The translations under genes and the position numbers were made by a program. The notes under the pieces were generated by a model. It was not told the DNA's origin. It saw only the letters and a list, made by a program, of their open reading frames with translations, and did not search any database. From positions 1-5,235 of the forward strand of contig CALMSE010000048.1 in NCBI GenBank assembly GCA_937872275.1: DNA of 5,235 bases, given 5' to 3'. The first letter of the stretch is position 1. Each line of letters opens with the position of its first letter. Below, one piece after another: positions 1 through 5,235 of this stretch. This DNA is from an uncultured Leucobacter sp. (GTDB taxonomy: Bacteria; Actinomycetota; Actinomycetes; Actinomycetales; Microbacteriaceae).

Positions 1-2
1 AG

Positions 3-980
3 GGGGTCCGCGCGCCGAAGGCGCTGATCCTCGCCCCCACCCGCGAGCTCGCGCTGCAGATCGATCGCACCGTGCAGCCCATCGCCCGCGCGGTCGGCCT
101 CTACACGGGGCAGTTCGTCGGCGGTCAGCCCTTCGAACCGCAGCTGCACGCGCTGCGGCGCGGCGTCGACATCGCGATCGGCACCCCGGGCCGCATCGAG
201 GACCTCGCGAAGCGCGGCCACCTGAACCTCGGCCGCGTCGCGGTCACCGTGATCGACGAGGCGGATCACCTGGCCGAGCTGGGCTTCATCGAGCCGGTGC
301 GGCGCGTGCTGCGGCAGACCCGGCGCGGGGGGCAGCGGCTGCTGTTCTCCGCGACGCTCGACACCGCGGTCGAGGGGATCGTCGCCGAGTTCATGCCCCG
401 GCCCGCGGTGCACGAGGTGGTCGGCGACGGGGAGGCCTCGGCGCCGGGCGGGCCGGAGGGTTCCGGCGGATCCCCCGAGACGGCCGGCTACCGGCCGCCG
501 CCGAACGTCGAGCACGGGGTGCTCGTCGTGCTGCGCGAGCACAAGGACGCCGCGCTCGTCGAGCTGGTCCGCGGCGGCGGGCGCACGATCGTGTTCTGCC
601 GCACGCGCGCCTACGCGGAGCGCGTGACCGAGCTGCTGACCGAGGCGGGCGTGCGCGCGGTGCCGCTGCACGGCGATCTCGCGCAGGCGAAGCGCGAGCG
701 CAACCTCGCGAGGTTCGCCGAGGGTCGGGCCGACGCGCTCGTGGCGACGGACGTCGCCGCGCGGGGTATCCACGTCGACGACGTCGACCTCGTGCTGCAG
801 GCCGATCCGCCCGACGACCCCAAGGCCTACGTGCACCGAGCCGGCCGGACCGGACGGGTGGGCCGGGCGGGCCGGGTGCTCACGATCATCCCGCGCACCC
901 GGCAGAAGCGCACGCACGAGCTCTTCGCGGCCCTCGGCTTCGAACCCGCCTCGTTCGGCGACTTCGCCCCGCAGGGCTGA
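3..980 (+). CDS. DEAD-box ATP-dependent RNA helicase (5' partial)
   Basis: ATP-driven RNA unwinding enzyme of helicase superfamily 2, expected to be cytoplasmic and to act in RNA remodelling, ribosome assembly or mRNA decay. The reading frame is open from the window edge, so the true start, Q motif and Walker A are missing; 325 residues are visible. Motifs in order: PTRELA (motif Ia, 36-53), GTPGR (Ib), the DEAD box itself (motif II, 255-266), SAT (III, 348-356), IVFCRTR (IV), ATDVAARG (V, 744-767) and HRAGRTGRVGR (VI, 834-866). Both RecA-like lobes are therefore intact as far as visible. The link between lobes (about 429-506) is an unusually long Gly/Pro/Ser-rich stretch of about 26 residues. 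The protein ends only about 40 residues after motif VI, with no basic tail or RNA-binding domain, so it resembles minimal RhlE-like helicases rather than DeaD/CsdA or DbpA. Which cellular RNA it serves cannot be told. It converges on the following lyase gene. Confidence 0.95.
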   Translation, partial: GVRAPKALILAPTRELALQIDRTVQPIARAVGLYTGQFVGGQPFEPQLHALRRGVDIAIGTPGRIEDLAKRGHLNLGRVAVTVIDEADHLAELGFIEPVRRVLRQTRRGGQRLLFSATLDTAVEGIVAEFMPRPAVHEVVGDGEASAPGGPEGSGGSPETAGYRPPPNVEHGVLVVLREHKDAALVELVRGGGRTIVFCRTRAYAERVTELLTEAGVRAVPLHGDLAQAKRERNLARFAEGRADALVATDVAARGIHVDDVDLVLQADPPDDPKAYVHRAGRTGRVGRAGRVLTIIPRTRQKRTHELFAALGFEPASFGDFAPQG

Positions 981-1006
981 GGCCCGGTTCCCGCCTCCGC
1001 GTTCCC

Positions 1007-1050
1007 GCTCGGCCCCGCCTCGCCTGCTCGGCCCCGCCTCACCTGCTCAG
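1007..1050. repeat. 19-bp tandem repeat in the convergent gap
   Basis: Two adjacent 19-bp units (1007-1025 and 1026-1044) begin GCTCGGCCCCGCCTC and differ at one base (G versus A at the sixteenth position). A third partial copy, GCTC, follows at 1045-1048 and runs into the stop codon of the - strand lyase gene. The repeat fills most of the gap between the helicase stop and the lyase stop. I see no hairpin with a T-run here, so how the two converging transcripts end is not visible. Confidence 0.8.
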
Positions 1051-2282
1051 CGCCGTCGCGCCGCGGTCCCCTCTCCCTGCACGCGGGCGATGCGATCCAC
1101 CGCCTCCACGATGGTGTCGGGCGCGCAGGCGAGGTTGATGCGGGCGTGCCCCGCGCCGCCGCGGCCGAAGGATCTCCCGTCGTTCAAGGCGACGCCGGCC
1201 TCGGCGAGGATGCGGCCCCGGGGGTCGTCGCCGAGCCCCGCGCCGCGCAGGTCGAGCCAGGCGAGGTAGCCCGCCTCGGAGCGCGCCACGCGCACCCCGT
1301 CGAGCCGCTCGGCGACGAGGGCCTCGAGCAGCCGCAGGTTCGCCTCGGATTGCGCGACGGTGCGATCGAGCCAGGCGCGTGCATCGCGGAACGCGGCGAC
1401 GTTCGCGTGGAGGCCGAGGATGCTCGCGCGGGTCGTCGTCTCCGGCGGCAGCCGGCGCAGCAGCTCGTTCGCGCGCGCGTTCGCCGCGACGATCACCGCG
1501 CACTTCACCCCGGCGAGGTTCCAGCCCTTGCTCGCACTGGTCGTGGTGACGGCGAGGGCGCCGGCCGCCGCGGCGAGCGGCGCGAAGGGCACGAACTCGG
1601 CGCCCCGATGGGTGAGCGGGGCGTGGATCTCGTCGCTCACGACGAGCACGTCGTGGGCGGCCGCGATGCGTGCGAGCTCCTCGAGCTCGGCGCGCGCATG
1701 CACGATGCCGTGGGGATTGTGGGGGTTGCTGATCAGCAGGGCGTCGATGCCGGGATCGCCGGCGAAGAGCGCCTCGAGTGCGGGCAGGTCGAGGCGGGGC
1801 CCGCCCGGCAGATCCGCGAGCGGCACTTCGACCACCTCGAAGGGAACCTCGACGAGCATCTCGAAGAAGCCCGGGTAGACCGGCGTCGGCACCGCGATGC
1901 GGCCGCCCGAGGGCCGCAGCGCCCGCAGCGCCTCGACGACCCCGGTCGCGACGTCGGTGGCGAGGTGCACAAAGTCGTGGGGCACCTCCCACCCCCAGCG
2001 GTCGCGCGCGAAGTCGGCGAACGCGGGCGCGAGCGGGCCGGGAGTGTCGAGGTACCCCGTGTCGCTCGCCTCGATCCGTTCGATGAGGGCGTGTCTGATC
2101 TCCGGAGCGACGGGGAAGTCCATCTCGGCGACGAACATGGGCAGGGCTCCCGGGAAGCGGGTCCACTTCATGCTGGTGCGGCGGCCGGCGAGCACGGCGG
2201 GCTCGAGCTCGGCCCAGGGAGTGCCGCTCGGGTCGGTGCCCGCGCCGATCGCCGCGCGGTAACAGTCGTCGACGGAGGTCAT
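1047..2282 (-). CDS. MalY/PatB-family PLP-dependent C-S lyase / aminotransferase
   Basis: Fold-type I PLP enzyme of the MalY/PatB group. Characterised members (E. coli MalY, Bacillus PatB, Corynebacterium AecD) cleave the C-S bond of cystathionine or cysteine S-conjugates, giving pyruvate, ammonia and a thiol; the likely role here is methionine/sulfur metabolism in the cytoplasm. With the ATG at 2282 the product is 411 residues, close to the family's usual 390-410. Visible landmarks: the N-terminal family signature PMFVAEMDF (48-56), NPHNPHG (186-192), SDEIHAPL (216-223) with Asp217 expected to contact the PLP pyridine nitrogen, SASKGWNLAG (249-258) with Lys252 as the Schiff-base lysine, and Arg381 in ARINLA as the probable carboxylate-binding arginine. 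All expected catalytic residues are present. ATG is preferred over the in-frame GTG at 2297 because GGAG (2292-2295) lies 9 bases before ATG, while the GTG lies inside that ribosome-binding site. The substrate cannot be decided from sequence, and some relatives also act as regulators. Confidence 0.93.
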   Translation of the reverse strand: MTSVDDCYRAAIGAGTDPSGTPWAELEPAVLAGRRTSMKWTRFPGALPMFVAEMDFPVAPEIRHALIERIEASDTGYLDTPGPLAPAFADFARDRWGWEVPHDFVHLATDVATGVVEALRALRPSGGRIAVPTPVYPGFFEMLVEVPFEVVEVPLADLPGGPRLDLPALEALFAGDPGIDALLISNPHNPHGIVHARAELEELARIAAAHDVLVVSDEIHAPLTHRGAEFVPFAPLAAAAGALAVTTTSASKGWNLAGVKCAVIVAANARANELLRRLPPETTTRASILGLHANVAAFRDARAWLDRTVAQSEANLRLLEALVAERLDGVRVARSEAGYLAWLDLRGAGLGDDPRGRILAEAGVALNDGRSFGRGGAGHARINLACAPDTIVEAVDRIARVQGEGTAARRR

Positions 2283-2291
2283 GCCGGTATT

Positions 2292-2300
2292 CTCCACCCT
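2292..2300 (-). promoter_or_regulatory. Ribosome binding site of the MalY/PatB-family gene
   Basis: On the - strand this reads AGGGTGGAG, ending 9 bases before the ATG at 2282. It decides the start: the upstream GTG (2297) is contained within this purine-rich element and has no separate well-placed site. Confidence 0.65.
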
Positions 2301-2364
2301 TCCACGGTCGTGCGGCGCGACGCGAGGTTACACAGCGTCATGCGGCCGGCCGGCCGGCGGGGCC

Positions 2365-2394
2365 GGGGCGGATCGGGCCGTGCCGATCCGCCCC
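2365..2394 (-). terminator. Perfect 12-bp hairpin after ppk2 (possible terminator)
   Basis: GGGGCGGATCGG (2365-2376) pairs perfectly with CCGATCCGCCCC (2383-2394) around a 6-base loop. On the - strand it begins 13 bases after the ppk2 stop codon, a normal terminator position. No T-run follows on that strand; instead there is a GGCC-rich tract (three GGCC units at 2344-2355). It may be a U-less terminator, an mRNA 3' stabiliser, or an attenuating stem between ppk2 and the downstream lyase gene. The rest of the 124-bp gap shows only a weak possible -10 for the lyase gene (TAACCT on the - strand, 2325-2330) without a recognisable -35. Confidence 0.45.
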
Positions 2395-2406
2395 CGTGCG
2401 CGACGG

Positions 2407-3411
2407 CTACTTGACCACCGGGAACGAGCCGGTGGGCGTCTCGCCCTCGTCGTAGACCGTGGAGGGCGGGCCGACGATGAGGGGGTCGGGGGTGCCGACG
2501 AGCTTGTGGTCCTTGTTCGGGTAGGCGAATTGCGCGAGCACCCAGCGCATCGCCTCGAGGCGGGCGCGCTTCTTGTCGTTCGACTTCACGACGGTCCACG
2601 GCGCCTGCGGGGTGTCGGTGTAGAAGAACATGGCCTCCTTGGCCTGGGTGTAGTCGTCCCACTTGTCGAGGCTCGCGAGGTCGGTGGGGGAGAGCTTCCA
2701 CTGCTTCACCTCGTCGCTCGAGCGCGCGACGAAGCGCTCGTGCTGCTCGGCCTTGCCCACCGAGAACCAGAACTTGATGAGGTGGATGCCCGAGTTCACG
2801 AGCATGCGCTCGAACTCGGGGGCCGAACGGGTGAACTCGAGGTACTGCTGCGGCGTGCAGTAGCCCATGACGCGCTCGACGCCCGCCCGGTTGTACCAGG
2901 AGCGGTCGAACATGACGATCTCGCCGCCGGTGGGCAGGTGCCCGATGTAGCGCTGGAAGTACCACTGCTTCTGCTCGCGCTCGGTGGGGATCTCGAGCGC
3001 GACCACCCGCGCGCCGCGGGGGTTCATGTGCTCGGTGAAGCGCTTGATGGCGCCGCCCTTGCCGGCCGCGTCGCGCCCCTCGAAGAGGATCACGATCTTC
3101 TCCCCGTGCTCCTTGACCCAGGCCTGCAGCTTCAGCAGCTCGATCTGCAGCTTGCGCTTCTCGCGCTCGTAGCGCGCGCGGTTGATCTTCTGGTCGTAGG
3201 GGTAGCCCTGGCGCCAGGCGGCCTCGGGCCCGTCGTCGCTCCGGGGCCTCTTCCCCTTGCGGGTGAGCTCGGCGATCTCGTCGATCTCGGGGGTGATGTC
3301 GATCTGGCCGGGCTCGGCGGCTTCGAACTCGGCGGCTTCGAACTCGGCGGCGACCGGTTCTTCGGCCGGGCGGGTCGGTGCGACGGCGGGGTCTTCGAAG
3401 GCTTCAGACAA
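2407..3411 (-). CDS. ppk2: Polyphosphate kinase 2, class I (PPK2)
   Basis: Transfers phosphate between inorganic polyphosphate and nucleoside diphosphates, usually favouring NTP synthesis (GTP or ATP) from polyphosphate; cytoplasmic. The product is 334 residues with a single PPK2 domain. Walker A is GRDAAGKGG (112-120, Lys118), Walker B is FDRSWYNR (168-175, Asp169), and the lid region is KFWFSVGKAEQHERF (213-227). The block WKLSPTDLASLDKWDDYTQA (238-257), followed by AKEAMFFYTDTPQAPWTVVKS, is typical of the PA0141-type class I PPK2 group, so ADP/GDP is the expected acceptor; this is family inference. The first 60 residues are an acidic, Ala/Glu-rich tail outside the kinase domain, including a duplicated EFEAA unit. 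The TTG at 3411 was chosen because GAGGAG stands 6 bases upstream and similarity to the family begins only later; the frame stays open to 3594, but that extension crosses the probable promoter. The lyase gene lies downstream on the same strand after a hairpin. Confidence 0.95.
   Translation of the reverse strand: MSEAFEDPAVAPTRPAEEPVAAEFEAAEFEAAEPGQIDITPEIDEIAELTRKGKRPRSDDGPEAAWRQGYPYDQKINRARYEREKRKLQIELLKLQAWVKEHGEKIVILFEGRDAAGKGGAIKRFTEHMNPRGARVVALEIPTEREQKQWYFQRYIGHLPTGGEIVMFDRSWYNRAGVERVMGYCTPQQYLEFTRSAPEFERMLVNSGIHLIKFWFSVGKAEQHERFVARSSDEVKQWKLSPTDLASLDKWDDYTQAKEAMFFYTDTPQAPWTVVKSNDKKRARLEAMRWVLAQFAYPNKDHKLVGTPDPLIVGPPSTVYDEGETPTGSFPVVK
3313..3351 (-). repeat. 15-bp in-frame tandem repeat within ppk2
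   Basis: The 15-bp unit GGCGGCTTCGAACTC occurs at 3316-3330 and 3331-3345 without mismatch, flanked by partial copies on both sides. Being a multiple of three, it keeps frame and encodes the repeated EFEAA in the acidic N-terminal tail of PPK2 (residues about 23-33). It is a likely site of copy-number variation between strains that would not affect the kinase core. Confidence 0.8.
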
Positions 3412-3417
3412 GCGGCT

Positions 3418-3423
3418 CTCCTC
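3418..3423 (-). promoter_or_regulatory. Ribosome binding site of ppk2 (supports TTG start)
   Basis: GAGGAG on the - strand with a 6-base spacer to TTG at 3411. This is the best Shine-Dalgarno match in the region and outweighs the rare start codon. Confidence 0.75.
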
Positions 3424-3441
3424 GGGGTGGGTCGTTCCTCC

Positions 3442-3470
3442 AGAATACGGCGCCGGGAGGCGGCTGTGGA
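3442..3470 (-). promoter_or_regulatory. Candidate sigma-70-type promoter of ppk2
   Basis: On the - strand, TCCACA (3465-3470; four of six to TTGACA) and TATTCT (3442-3447; a good -10) are separated by exactly 17 bases. Transcription would start near 3435, giving a leader of about 24 bases that includes the ribosome binding site and supports the TTG start at 3411. This is a pattern match only. Confidence 0.45.
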
Positions 3471-3574
3471 ATCGGTATGCGGCATCATTCAATGGGAGAC
3501 GAGCAGCATGGTCCTGCGCTGTCGGGCGCCTACAGCGAGGCGCCGCGCGATCCGGATCGGGGCGTCGGATCTCC

Positions 3575-3603
3575 GTCAAAAGATTGACCTTCAATGCTAG
3601 CCT
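3575..3603 (+). promoter_or_regulatory. Candidate promoter of the M23 hydrolase gene, extended -10
   Basis: TGC followed by TAGCCT (3595-3603) fits an extended -10 (TGn-TAnnnT). The hexamer 17 bases upstream, GTCAAA (3575-3580), is a poor -35, as is common with extended -10 promoters. The predicted start is near 3610, leaving an untranslated leader of about 88 bases. A second reading uses TTGACC (3584-3589) as a -35 with a long 19-base spacer to TTGTCG (3609-3614), as in MerR-type promoters, but that -10 is weak. Confidence 0.4.
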
Positions 3604-3609
3604 GAAGGT
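3587..3609. promoter_or_regulatory. Perfect 7-9-7 inverted repeat, putative operator of the M23 gene
   Basis: ACCTTCA (3587-3593) and TGAAGGT (3603-3609) are perfect reverse complements separated by ATGCTAGCC. The spacer holds almost all of the extended -10 of the candidate promoter, and the left arm overlaps a TTGACC hexamer. Such placement suits a dimeric DNA-binding regulator: either a repressor covering the -10, or a MerR-family activator, whose sites often carry ACCTTC...GAAGGT arms. No regulator gene is in the window. An RNA hairpin is less likely since the predicted transcript starts at or after the right arm. Confidence 0.5.
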
Positions 3610-3686
3610 TGTCGAGCCGGGGGAGACGACGACCGCGCCGCCCCCGGGGTCGCCCGGAGCGGTCCCGCGCGCGGCGACGAACAGTC

Positions 3687-3692
3687 AGGGAG
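3687..3692 (+). promoter_or_regulatory. Ribosome binding site of the M23 hydrolase gene
   Basis: AGGGAG, 5 bases before the ATG at 3698, supports this start, from which a textbook signal peptide follows at once. Confidence 0.7.
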
Positions 3693-3697
3693 AGTGA

Positions 3698-4969
3698 ATG
3701 CGCCAGCAGAAGAAGGTGTCCGTCCGCCGATGGGCCGCCGGGATCGGCGTCTGGGCGGTCGTGGGCGCGCTGCTCCTCGGCGGGCAGCTTCACGCCGCCC
3801 CGGCCCACGCGCTCGACCTGCCCACCTGGGACGATGTGCAGGCCGCGAAGAACGACAGCACCGCCGCGGCGGCGAAGGTGACCGAGATCGAGGGGCTGAT
3901 CGCCGCAGGCGAGCAGGAGCTCGAACGGCTGCGCAACGCCCATACCGACGCCTTCGCGGCGTTCCAGCAGGCGGAGGCCGAGTTCATGGCGGCGGCCGCG
4001 AAGTCCGACGCGCTCGACGCGCAGGCCGAGCAGAGCCGCGTCGCGGCCGATGCCGCCGCCGAGCAGGCGGCCTCGCTCGTGTCGCAGATGTACCGCTCGG
4101 GCGGCGTGGATCGCAACCTCCAGCTCTTCCTCGAGACCGACGGCGACACCGCCGACGTGCTGCTCGAGCGCCTCGCCGCGATGTCGAAGGCCACCGAGCG
4201 CAACACCGCCATCTCCGAGCAGGCCGAGCAGGCCATGAACACGGCCGCCTCGCTGGGCGAGCAGGCCGAACTCGCCCGCCAGGAGCGGGAGACCCTGCGG
4301 GAGCAGAAGGAGGAGCTCGAGCAGCAGGCGGCGACCGCGGTCAACACGCAGACCGAGCAGATCGCCGCGCAGGAGCAGCAGCAGACGGTGCTCCAGGCTC
4401 AGCTCGCGGCGCTCAAGGACACCGAGGCGACGACCGTCGCGGGGTACCAGGAGCGCCTGCGCATCGAGGAGGAGGAGCGCCTGGAGCGGATCCGCCAGGC
4501 CGAGGAGGCCGCCCGTCGCGCCGCCGAGGAGGCCGCCGCGAACGCAGGTTCCGGCGGCGGAGGCGGAGGCGACGGCGGTGGTGGCGGCGGGGGCGGCAGC
4601 TCCAGCGGCTGGGTCGTGCCGATTCCCTACAGCTACATCTCCACCTACTTCCAGGAGTGGTGGGGCCACACCGGCGTCGATCTGGTGAACGGCTGCGGCA
4701 CGCCGATCGCCGCCGCGAACTCGGGCACCATCACCCTCGCGGGCTGGGTGAACGTCGGCGGCATCATGGTCTACATCGATCACGGCGGCGGGTACTCGAC
4801 CCGGTACGCGCACCTCGGCAGCCTCGCGGTGTCGCCCGGGCAGTACGTGTACGCCGGCCAGACCATCGGCTGGGTCGGCACGACCGGCATGAGCACGGGC
4901 TGCCACCTGCACTACGAGGTGCTGTCGGGCGGCGTGTTCATCGATCCGCTCGGCAACGGCTTCGTGTAG
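3698..4969 (+). CDS. Secreted M23 (LytM/DD-endopeptidase) peptidoglycan hydrolase with coiled coil
   Basis: Predicted zinc endopeptidase that cuts peptide cross-links in peptidoglycan outside the membrane; 423 residues. Residues 1-38 form a Sec signal peptide: a basic start (RQQKK, RR), a hydrophobic core (about 13-29), and a likely cleavage after AHA38. Residues about 45-283 are Ala/Glu/Gln-rich with heptad character, a long coiled coil interrupted around 131-160 by MYRSGGVDRNLQLFLETDGD and following, resembling the hinge region of PcsB/RipA/EnvC-type hydrolase regulators. A Gly/Ser linker (284-304) leads to the M23 domain (about 310-418). The zinc/catalytic set is complete: HTGVD (His324, Asp328), His372 in YAHL, and HLH (His403, His405), so it should be active, unlike EnvC. 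Cys333 and Cys402 are the only cysteines and may form a disulfide. The coiled coil suggests activation by a membrane partner such as FtsEX; this is inference. It is monocistronic, bounded by a promoter region and a strong terminator. Confidence 0.94.
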   Translation: MRQQKKVSVRRWAAGIGVWAVVGALLLGGQLHAAPAHALDLPTWDDVQAAKNDSTAAAAKVTEIEGLIAAGEQELERLRNAHTDAFAAFQQAEAEFMAAAAKSDALDAQAEQSRVAADAAAEQAASLVSQMYRSGGVDRNLQLFLETDGDTADVLLERLAAMSKATERNTAISEQAEQAMNTAASLGEQAELARQERETLREQKEELEQQAATAVNTQTEQIAAQEQQQTVLQAQLAALKDTEATTVAGYQERLRIEEEERLERIRQAEEAARRAAEEAAANAGSGGGGGGDGGGGGGGGSSSGWVVPIPYSYISTYFQEWWGHTGVDLVNGCGTPIAAANSGTITLAGWVNVGGIMVYIDHGGGYSTRYAHLGSLAVSPGQYVYAGQTIGWVGTTGMSTGCHLHYEVLSGGVFIDPLGNGFV

Positions 4970-4986
4970 GCCGCGAGAACCGCGAA

Positions 4987-5024
4987 GAAACCCCCGGAGC
5001 TCCTCGATGGAGTCCGGGGGTTTC
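4987..5024. terminator. Bidirectional intrinsic terminator between the M23 gene and ppa
   Basis: GAAACCCCCGGA (4987-4998) pairs perfectly with TCCGGGGGTTTC (5013-5024). After one bulged G, an inner CTCC/GGAG stem (5000-5003 and 5009-5012) closes a TCGAT loop. On the + strand the stem ends in TTTCCC, starting 18 bases after the hydrolase stop; on the - strand it ends in TTTCTTC, about 40 bases after the pyrophosphatase stop. It can serve both converging genes. Confidence 0.85.
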
Positions 5025-5065
5025 CCGTCGGGAGCGGGGGCTCGGCGCCCTCGCGAACCGGCCGC

Positions 5066-5235
5066 CTAGGAGCCGGCGGTGCCGCTGTGCCCGCCGGCGA
5101 GGCGCTCCTGGGCCTCGACGATGAGCTTCTCGGCGTCGGCGGCCGAGCCCCAGGCGTCGACCTTGACCCACTTGCCGGGTTCGAGATCCTTGTAGTGCTC
5201 GAAGAAGTGCTCGATCTCCTTGCGGGTGTACTCGG
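5066..5235 (-). CDS. ppa: Inorganic pyrophosphatase, C-terminal fragment (partial at window edge)
   Basis: Soluble family I pyrophosphatase, which hydrolyses PPi to two phosphates and so pulls biosynthetic reactions forward; cytoplasmic, usually hexameric in bacteria. Only the last 55 residues are in the window, reading [20 protein letters not shown] at the visible start, then [18 protein letters not shown]. The [18 protein letters not shown] block is characteristic of the C-terminal part of bacterial Ppa, especially in actinobacteria. The catalytic metal-binding aspartates lie upstream, outside the window. The gene ends at TAG (5066-5068) and converges on the M23 gene across a shared terminator. 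The identification rests on a short but distinctive segment. Confidence 0.88.
   Translation of the reverse strand, partial: EYTRKEIEHFFEHYKDLEPGKWVKVDAWGSAADAEKLIVEAQERLAGGHSGTAGS

Noticed and set aside
72..74. GTG as the helicase start
   Set aside because: The same frame is open to the window edge and already encodes the conserved PTRELA motif before this codon, so the GTG is internal.
2344..2358. GGCC run as an insertion scar or mobile-element end
   Set aside because: No flanking target duplication, no paired terminal inverted repeat and no transposase fragment nearby; a GC-rich simple repeat is the simpler reading.
1146..2414. Long + strand open frame (422 codons) opposite the MalY/PatB gene
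   Set aside because: It is antisense to a gene with complete PLP-enzyme motifs, its translation is low-complexity Arg/Gly/Ala-rich with no recognisable domain, and long antisense frames are expected in DNA with GC-rich third positions.
3412..3594. Upstream ATG (3594) as the ppk2 start
   Set aside because: The additional 61 residues resemble no PPK2 sequence, the extension crosses the best -10/-35 pair, and a strong GAGGAG site stands before the TTG at 3411.
2281..3600. Long + strand open frame (439 codons) opposite ppk2
   Set aside because: Leu/Gly/Val/Ala-biased translation without domains, fully antisense to the well-supported PPK2 gene.
3610..3697. c-di-AMP (ydaO-type) riboswitch before the M23 gene
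   Set aside because: This class often precedes actinobacterial wall hydrolase genes, and GCCGGGGGAGA is faintly suggestive, but the leader is too short and I do not find the later conserved GGTGAAT-like and ACCCGNCA-like segments.
3530..4912. Long - strand open frame (460 codons) opposite the M23 gene
   Set aside because: Antisense to a gene with signal peptide and complete zinc motifs; translation is Arg/Gly/Leu-rich without domains and would run through the divergent promoter region.
3694..5124. Overlapping + strand frame of 476 codons starting just before the M23 gene
   Set aside because: Out-of-frame Arg/Gly/Ala-rich translation of the M23 gene that also reads through the terminator hairpin; no ribosome binding site of its own better than that of the M23 ATG.

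Overview
The window is GC-rich, uses strongly GC-biased third codon positions, and carries four conserved housekeeping-type bacterial genes plus a secreted cell-wall hydrolase. This fits a high-GC actinobacterium. Protein style (a class I PPK2 close to the PA0141 type, a MalY/PatB lyase, a coiled-coil M23 hydrolase with a paired-cysteine catalytic domain) suggests Microbacteriaceae or a relative, but the exact taxon is inference.

Layout from left to right. (1) Positions 3-980, + strand: the 3' part of a DEAD-box RNA helicase gene whose Q motif and Walker A lie outside the window. (2) A 66-bp convergent gap that holds a 19-bp tandem repeat. (3) 1047-2282, - strand: a complete MalY/PatB-family PLP enzyme (C-S lyase/aminotransferase). 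(4) A 124-bp gap with a perfect 12-bp hairpin and a GGCC run. (5) 2407-3411, - strand: a complete class I PPK2 polyphosphate kinase starting at TTG. (6) A 286-bp divergent intergenic region with a plausible ppk2 promoter, and a separate perfect inverted repeat surrounding an extended -10 element that faces the hydrolase gene. (7) 3698-4969, + strand: a secreted M23 peptidoglycan endopeptidase with a long coiled coil and a glycine linker. (8) A strong bidirectional terminator. (9) 5066-5235, - strand: the C-terminal end of inorganic pyrophosphatase.

The genes do not form one pathway. ppk2 and the lyase gene are co-oriented and could be partly co-transcribed, but the hairpin between them argues for at least partial separation. 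PPK2 (polyphosphate/nucleotide exchange) and pyrophosphatase (PPi removal) are both phosphate-metabolism enzymes, but they sit on either side of the oppositely oriented hydrolase gene. I see no mobile element, CRISPR array, tRNA/rRNA, phage gene or defence system. The most interesting non-coding signal is the dyad-overlapped promoter in front of the M23 hydrolase. I did not find a convincing wholly new system.
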